NCBI RefSeq assembly: GCF_008728515.1 | Contig: NC_044978.1 | Coordinates: 1,383,771 to 1,447,770, forward strand | Direction: 5' to 3' | DNA from: Papio anubis | Taxonomy: Eukaryota; Chordata; Mammalia; Primates; Cercopithecidae | DNA length: 64,000 nucleotides | In this document: piece after piece, positions 59,019 through 64,000 of the stretch | How the letters are laid out: each line of letters opens with the position of its first letter | How positions within the stretch are numbered: the stretch's first letter is position 1 | Translations under genes and position numbers: made by a program | The notes under the pieces: model-generated | Databases searched by the model: none | What the model saw: only the letters and a program-made list of their open reading frames with translations | Told to the model about the DNA's origin: nothing

Positions 59019-60455
59019 GAGTCATGTGTCACTTAACAAGGGGGGATACATTCTGAGAAATGCGACGTTAAGCAATTTTGCCTTTGTGTGAACATTCTAG
59101 AGTGCACTGACACACATCCAGCTAGCACAGCCTCCTACACACCTGGACTATCCAGTATAGCCTATTGTTCTAGGCTGCAAACTTGCACAGCAGGTTGCTG
59201 TGCTGAACACTGCATGCAACGGGAACACAATAGTATCTGTGTACCCAAACATAGAAAAGGGAGGGTAAAATTGTGGTATAAAATATAAAAACTGGTACAC
59301 CTGTGTAGTTCACTTCACACGAATAGAGCTTGCAGGACTGGAAGCTTCTCTGGGTGAGTCAGTGATGAGTAGTGAGCACCTATGAAGGCCTGGATAACAA
59401 CTGCAAACTTCACGAAAACTATGTAGAGGCTACACTACGTCGTCAAAAAAGAAAGGTTCTTTCTTCAGTAATAAGGTTGGCTGATGTAACATTTTCACGT
59501 CATAAACTTCTAATTTTAACTTTTTGACTGCTTTATAATAACAGCTTGAAACACAGGCATATTACACAGCTGCACAAAAATATTTTCTTTCTTTATATCT
59601 CTAAGTTTTCCTCTGTTTATTAATTTTTAGTTTTTAAAACTAATACACAAACACATGTTAGCCTAGGCCTACACAGGGTCAGCATCATGAGTATCACTGT
59701 CTTCCATCTCCATCTTGTCCCACTGGAAGGGCTTCAGGGGCCAAACACACATGAAGCTGTCATCTCCTGTGATAACAATGCCTTCTGGAGGAGCTCCTGA
59801 AGGAGGTACCTGAGGCTGTTTCACAGTTAATACTGTTTTTATAAGTAGAAATACACTCTACCATAATGATAAAACATATGATGTAGTAAACACGTAAACA
59901 GGTAACAGCCACTTATTATTGTCAAATATGTACTGTACATAATTACATGTGTTATATATATCTTTTTAGATGGGGTCTTGCTCTGTTGCCCAGGCTGGAG
60001 TGCAATGGTGTGATCTCAGCTCACTGCAAGCTCCACCTCCCAGTTCAAGCCATTCTCCTGCCGCAGCCTCCAGGGTAGCTGGGATTACAGGCGCCCGCCA
60101 CCATGCCTGGTTAATTTTTGTATTTTTAGTAGAGGCAGGGTTCCACTATGTTGGCCAGGCTAGTCTCGAACTCCTGAACTCAGGTGATCCAGTAACCTTG
60201 GCTTCCCAAAGTGCTGGGATTACAGGAGTGAGCAACCACGCCCAGCCTGTGCTATGCTTTTATATGACCGGCAGCACGATTTGTTTACACGAGCATCACC
60301 ACAAACACGTGAGTAATGTGCCACTATGACTTTATTCTGGCCACAGCATCACCAGGCAATAGGAATTTTCCAGATCCACTAGAATCTCATGTCATGGTAC
60401 CACCATTGTCTATGTGGTCTCCTGTTAACTGAAACATTATTACAAGGTGCTTGAC
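59019..60455 (+). mobile_element. non-autonomous DNA transposon (Tigger/mariner-like), split by an Alu
   Basis: GAGTCATGTGTCACTTAAC and TACATTCTGAGAAATGCGACG open it. Later blocks include GGGTGAGTCAGTGATGAG, CTAGGCCTACACAGGGTCAG, GAAGCTGTCATCTCCTG and AACACGTGAGTAATGTGCC, ending near AGGTGCTTGAC. The start and end are imperfect inverted repeats. I know this consensus as a Tc1/mariner-class element but do not trust a subfamily name. No transposase frame is intact. Confidence 0.7.
59962..60247 (-). mobile_element. Alu, antisense
   Basis: Short T-run then GATGGGGTCTTGCTCTGTTG, ending GAGTGAGCAACCACGCCCAG. It interrupts the DNA transposon. Confidence 0.94.
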
Positions 60456-60775
60456 ATTGATCCAGACGGCGGCAAGCGGCAGCATGTGTTTTTACCGTGG
60501 ATCGCAGATCGCAGGATCCGGATCTGGCAGGCATATCCCGAAAGGCGGCGACTGCGGACCGTGGATCGGATTGATCCAGGGATCTGCGTGACACGGCAGC
60601 ACGGCATCGCCGGATCCCGCGGACGGATCGGCAGACGGATCGGCAGACAGGCAGGCATCAGACGCGACCGCGGATCTGGCGGATCTGATCTGGCGGCGAT
60701 TGATCCAGGATCTGCAGACAGGACAGACGGTGGATCAGATGGATCTGGATCGTGGATCGACCGGAATGGATCATG
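60456..60775. repeat. GATC- and CpG-packed island of unknown origin
   Basis: GATC occurs 21 times between 60459 and 60772, where chance expectation is about one. About 35 CpGs lie in the same stretch, in a region otherwise nearly free of CpG. Short internal repeats are visible: the 12-mer CGGATCGGCAGA twice in tandem (60624-60647), GGATCTGGCGGATCTG, and near the right end hexamer-like GGATCN units. Long open frames on both strands reflect few stops, not coding. Matches no repeat family I know. Confidence 0.85.
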
Positions 60776-60955
60776 TGTGTGTGTGTGTGTGTATGCATGT
60801 GTGGATGTGTGGATGTGGATGTGTGTGTGATTACGTGTGTGTGCGTGCATGTCTCTGAGAACTCTCCCATCACACTGTATGCCAACACATATACATTTAT
60901 GGGTATATCTATGTAAAGATGTGCATATATACAGATGGGTGTATATATAATACAC
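60776..60955. repeat. (TG)n and mixed AT-rich microsatellite
   Basis: TGTGTGTGTGTGTATGCATG, then GGATGTGGATGTGTG variants, a GTGCGTGCATG part and a TATATA-rich end. It follows the GATC-rich island without a gap. Confidence 0.9.
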
Positions 60956-61179
60956 ATGACATTTATATCTGCAGAAAATGTATTTTGGACCAAATTCAAT
61001 TTTTCCATTTTTATTTCATAATTAACTTCATCATTCCCAAAAGCCCTCACCCAGGAAACAACATTTGTAAAAAGTAATGATTTAATCTGGTTGAAATTGG
61101 GATTAGATCCAATAGTTTAAAGAGCCTTTGTTACCAATTCTTAGTGTTTTGGAATAACAGCTCTGTGTCTGGCCATATG

Positions 61180-61285
61180 CATCGTGGTTAAATGCACAGA
61201 TTCTAGAACTGAATGGCCAAGGGCACATCCCTTGCTCTTTTACTCACTAGTGTGACCTGGAGCGAGTCATTTACCACCTCCATAC
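61180..61285 (+). mobile_element. MIR, sense
   Basis: GTGGTTAAATGCACAGATTC, TTTTACTCACTAGTGTGACC and AGCGAGTCATTTACCACC follow the sense MIR consensus. Confidence 0.8.
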
Positions 61286-61287
61286 AT

Positions 61288-61620
61288 TCATCCCTCCCAC
61301 AGGGGAGTGGCTCTAGGACCCCCAAAGACATCAAAAACTACAGATGCTCAAGTCCCTGATATAAAAGGGCACACTATTTGTATACAAGCTACACACATCC
61401 TCGCTTTTTCTTTAGTCATCTCTAGATTACTTAGAATACCTAATACAATGTAAATGCTATGTGAATAGTTGTTACACTATTTCCTTTAAGGAATAATGAC
61501 AAGAAAAAAGTCTGTACCTGCTCAGTACAGATGCGATATTTTTTAAACTTTTGAATATTTTCAATCTACAGTTGGTTGAATCCAAGGATATGGAGCCCAT
61601 GGATCCAGAAAGCCAACTGT
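61288..61620 (-). mobile_element. MER2-type DNA transposon
   Basis: CAGATGCTCAAGTCCCTGAT, CTAGATTACTTAGAATACC, AAAGTCTGTACCTGCTCAG, GTTGGTTGAATCCAAGG and the end AAGCCAACTG. About 333 bp, uninterrupted, and a close structural match to the split copy at 32714-33747 in the same orientation. Confidence 0.85.
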
Positions 61621-61713
61621 ACTCAATACGAATTTTTACAGATTCTTCCATATTTCAAGCACTGTGCAAGGCTCTAGAATAGAACAACAGACAAGACCTA
61701 CAACAAGCCTCTT

Positions 61714-62020
61714 GGGGCTGTGCGCAGTGGCTCATGTCTGTAATCCCAGCACTTTGGGAAGCTGAGACAGGCGGATCACAAGGTCAGGAGTTTGAGACCA
61801 GTCTGGCCAACATAGTGAAACCCCATCTCTACTAAAAATACAAAAAATTAGCCGGCGTGGTGGTGTGCAACTGTAATCCCAGCTACTTGGGAGGTTGAGG
61901 CAAGAGAATCACGTGAACCCAGGAGGCGGAGGTTGCAGTGAGCCAAGGTCACGCTATTGCACTCCAGCCTGGGTGACACTGTAAGACTTCATCTCAAACA
62001 AACAAACAACAACAAAAAAA
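61714..62020 (+). mobile_element. Alu, sense
   Basis: Starts GGGGCTGTGCGCAGTGGC and ends in an AAAC/AAC-repeat tail. AAGCCTCT lies on both sides as the target duplication. Confidence 0.95.
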
Positions 62021-62476
62021 GAAGCCTCTGGGACTTAATCTGGTGGTAAATAGACAATGACGAGGCAATGATACAAGTGTTATGATAACGCAGTCCCGAG
62101 CACTATGGGATACTATGGACATACACACAAGGGTTTCTTCACTTGAACTTACGAATTTATGGAAGACTTTTCCCAAGTCTATTATTCAAAATGAAGAAAA
62201 AAATGAGGAATAGAAGTTAATTATATAAAGCAGGGGCTGTAGGTAGGAAGGAAGAATGTTGTAGACATAAATGCTTGATGCTTGAGATCACATGGTGTGG
62301 TTTAGGAACTGAAAACAGGGCACCTGGATTGGAACTAGCCTGAGGGTGGGCAGGAAGAGTGGAAGGAGTCAAGACTGAATAGTACAGAAACAGTGTGTAA
62401 CATAGAAAAGTTCATTTGAGTTTTATACATTCTGACTTGCCTTTCAGAATCAATTACTTTAAAAATAGCTAATTTG
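62021..62476. other. unassigned non-coding DNA
   Basis: No clear repeat. CAATGATACAAGTGTTATGATAAC-type sequence is weakly L2-like. No gene. Confidence 0.4.
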
Positions 62477-62757
62477 AGCTGGGCGCACTGGCTGACGCCT
62501 GTCATCCCAGTACTTGGAGAGGCCAAGGTGGGAGGATTGTTTGAATCCAGGAGTTTGAGACACAGCCCGGGCAACATAGCAGGACCCCATCTCTATAGAA
62601 AAAAAAAAAAAAAATAGAAAAAATTAGGTGAGTGTGGTGACATGCACCCATAGTCCCAGGTATTCAGGAGGCTGAGATGAGAGGATCGCTTGAGTGGGGG
62701 AGATGGACGCTGGAGTAAGCCATGATCACACCACACCCTGTCTCAAAAAAAAAGACA
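62477..62757 (+). mobile_element. Alu, sense, AluJ-like, shortened right arm
   Basis: Starts GAGCTGGGCGCACTGGC, has GGCAACATAGCAGGACCCC and an A16 linker. The right monomer jumps from ATGATCACACCACACC to CTGTCTCAAAA, missing the usual CACTCCAGCCTGG block. Confidence 0.92.
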
Positions 62758-62879
62758 AGTTTAATTTATTTACATATTTGCCTATATACACGCCTGTGCA
62801 CACACGTGCACACACAAACACACAGTTACCTCGGGTACACAGGCTGCTTTGGAAGGGTACAATCTTTAAAAGAAAAAAG
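62758..62879. other. short (CA)-rich spacer
   Basis: CTGTGCACACACGTGCACAC and CACAAACACACAG form an impure CA tract. Confidence 0.7.
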
Positions 62880-62992
62880 GTGGGACACGGTGGCTCACGC
62901 CTGTAACCTCAGCACTTTGCGAGGCTGAGGCAGCAGGATCACCAGGTCAGGAGATAGAGACCATCCTTGGCGACAGAGCAAGAGGAGACTCT
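62880..62992 (+). mobile_element. Alu with large internal deletion, sense
   Basis: Left arm from GGTGGGACACGGTGGCTC to ATAGAGACCATCCTTGG, then directly CGACAGAGCAAGAGG from the far end of the right arm. About 190 bp are missing. Confidence 0.85.
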
Positions 62993-63797
62993 GAATATTT
63001 GTGAGTTTTCACTACTTGATGGAAAAATCCACAAAATAAAAATGACATCCAGCTATGTAAGAAATAAATTGGCCATCTTTCACTCATGAAATTTGGGAAG
63101 TTTCATCTGCTCTACCCACAAAGCCTCTGCTTATGCACTTGCTGGCGCGCTCCCTGTGTCTCTCTCCCTCTCTGTCTCATAACCAAGACTCCGCTCCACC
63201 AAAGCAGAAGGGAAATAGATGAGATACACAGAAGATCACCTTGTCAAAGGCAATTTTGAGGGATGGAAAAAGGAGTATTCTTATGATCATTATTGCAGGT
63301 ATGTTTTTGTATCATATCCAAAAGCGTATGTTGGCTACAATAATTAATGTAACATCATTAGGAAAAGAAAACCTCAACATGCCTCCTCTTCCTTTCTTTA
63401 CTCACAGAATAACGGAATAAAAATGTCTGTGAATAAACTCATTGTTTTCTCAATGATAAGAAAGCATTTTTTCTTAAGAAAAATTAGAATTCTCCATTTT
63501 CCATTTCTGCTAATTATTTGAATTTAACTCTTGGATCTGCTTTCTAAACTTAAGTCTACTAGGATGTACTGAAGACAAATAAAAGGATTTAACAAAAAAT
63601 ATCATTAATCTAATTACAAAGAGCAGAACTTTGTTGGAGAAATTAACAGTGAAATATCCTATCAAAGGTATTTTTAATTTCAAAATGCTGAAGTCAAAAA
63701 ACCGATTATGTCCTAAAAGGAAATAAAGACTCATCAGTATTAACTGCTTTTTCTTAAGTTTCATTATCGTTTTGAAGAACTTTTCTACATACATTAT
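62993..63797. other. unassigned AT-rich DNA
   Basis: No repeat recognised. A 94-codon minus frame (63510-63794) is Lys/Phe/Leu-rich without homology. Confidence 0.45.
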
Positions 63798-64000
63798 TGT
63801 ACCCAGAATTGGTGGGTTCTTGATCTTGCTGACTTAAAGAATGAAGCCGTGGAGCTTCATGGTGAGTGTTACAGTTCTTAAAGATGCTGTGTCCAGAGTT
63901 TGTTCCTTGAGACTTTCAGATGTATCTGGAGCTTCTTCCTTCTGGTGGGTTTCTGGTCTCACTGACAGCAAAGCTGCAGACCTTCCTGGTGAATGCTCTT
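63798..64000 (-). mobile_element. LTR12 (HERV9 LTR), antisense, cut by the window end
   Basis: Starts TGTACCCAGAATTGGTGGG, then CTTGCTGACTTAAAGAATGAAG and GTGGGTTTCTGGTCTCACTG. This is the reversed U5/R end of an LTR12. The rest lies outside the window. Confidence 0.9.

Noticed and set aside
60440..60955. 171-codon minus and 127-codon plus frames over the GATC island
   Set aside because: Both strands are open because the CpG/GATC composition has few stop codons. The frames run on into the TG microsatellite and show no domain.
61180..61285. tRNA-like sequence
   Set aside because: The resemblance comes from the tRNA-derived head of MIR; no tRNA fold or intact promoter boxes were found.

Overview
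The window is nuclear non-coding DNA from a catarrhine primate, most likely an Old World monkey of the macaque/baboon type. It holds about 30 Alu elements, antisense and sense L1 pieces, L2/MIR fossils, MaLR LTRs, MER2-type DNA transposons and three HERV9/LTR12 pieces. Three young Alus (7541-7838, 12938-13244, 35020-35324) carry a shared variant: a one-base-short GCGCCGCCACC block followed by CGGCTAGTTTTTT, and in the 12938 copy a GGCTTGAGCCACCG end. From memory this variant marks Old World monkey AluY lineages rather than human AluY. No intact protein-coding gene, tRNA, rRNA or known small-RNA gene is convincing. The open frames present are short and mostly run antisense through Alu, L1 or LTR sequence.

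Layout. 1-11.8 kb: AT-rich unassigned DNA with scattered Alus, MIRs, a 3'-end L1 fragment and a possible coiled-coil pseudogene. 11.8-16.1 kb: an antisense L1 split by two Alus and by an LTR that itself contains a young Alu. 16.5-21.5 kb: an antisense LTR12, a strong CTCF-like motif, then a complete 1.67-kb solo LTR12 (19798-21467) with a 4-bp target duplication and twelve CCAAT boxes. 22-29 kb: L2 and MaLR remnants, a 41-bp x3 minisatellite and microsatellites. 29.6-32.5 kb: two minisatellites built on transcription-factor-like motifs. One has eight copies of the NF-E2/AP-1 word TGCTGAGTCA in a 57/56-bp alternating array. The other has about 30-bp units with ten copies of the ETS-type word CACTTCCGG. 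32.7-37 kb: an interrupted MER2, then an antisense HERV-K-like LTR with an env tail remnant. 38-45 kb: Alus, L2 and a second copy of the LTR family seen at 12.6 kb, plus a 94-bp inverted repeat at 97% identity. 45-58 kb: old L1, MaLR and MIR pieces and a candidate conserved non-coding element near 56 kb. 58-64 kb: an LTR, a DNA transposon, and directly after it a roughly 320-bp CpG- and GATC-packed island, then MER2, Alus and the start of a third LTR12.

The parts do not form an operon-like or protein-level system. The items most worth a second look are the GATC/CpG island (60456-60775), the two motif-bearing minisatellites, the 94-bp fold-back and the CTCF/LTR12 neighbourhood. Repeat names come from recognising consensus sequences by eye. 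Ends are good to a few bases only where target duplications are quoted, and otherwise to about 10-30 bases.
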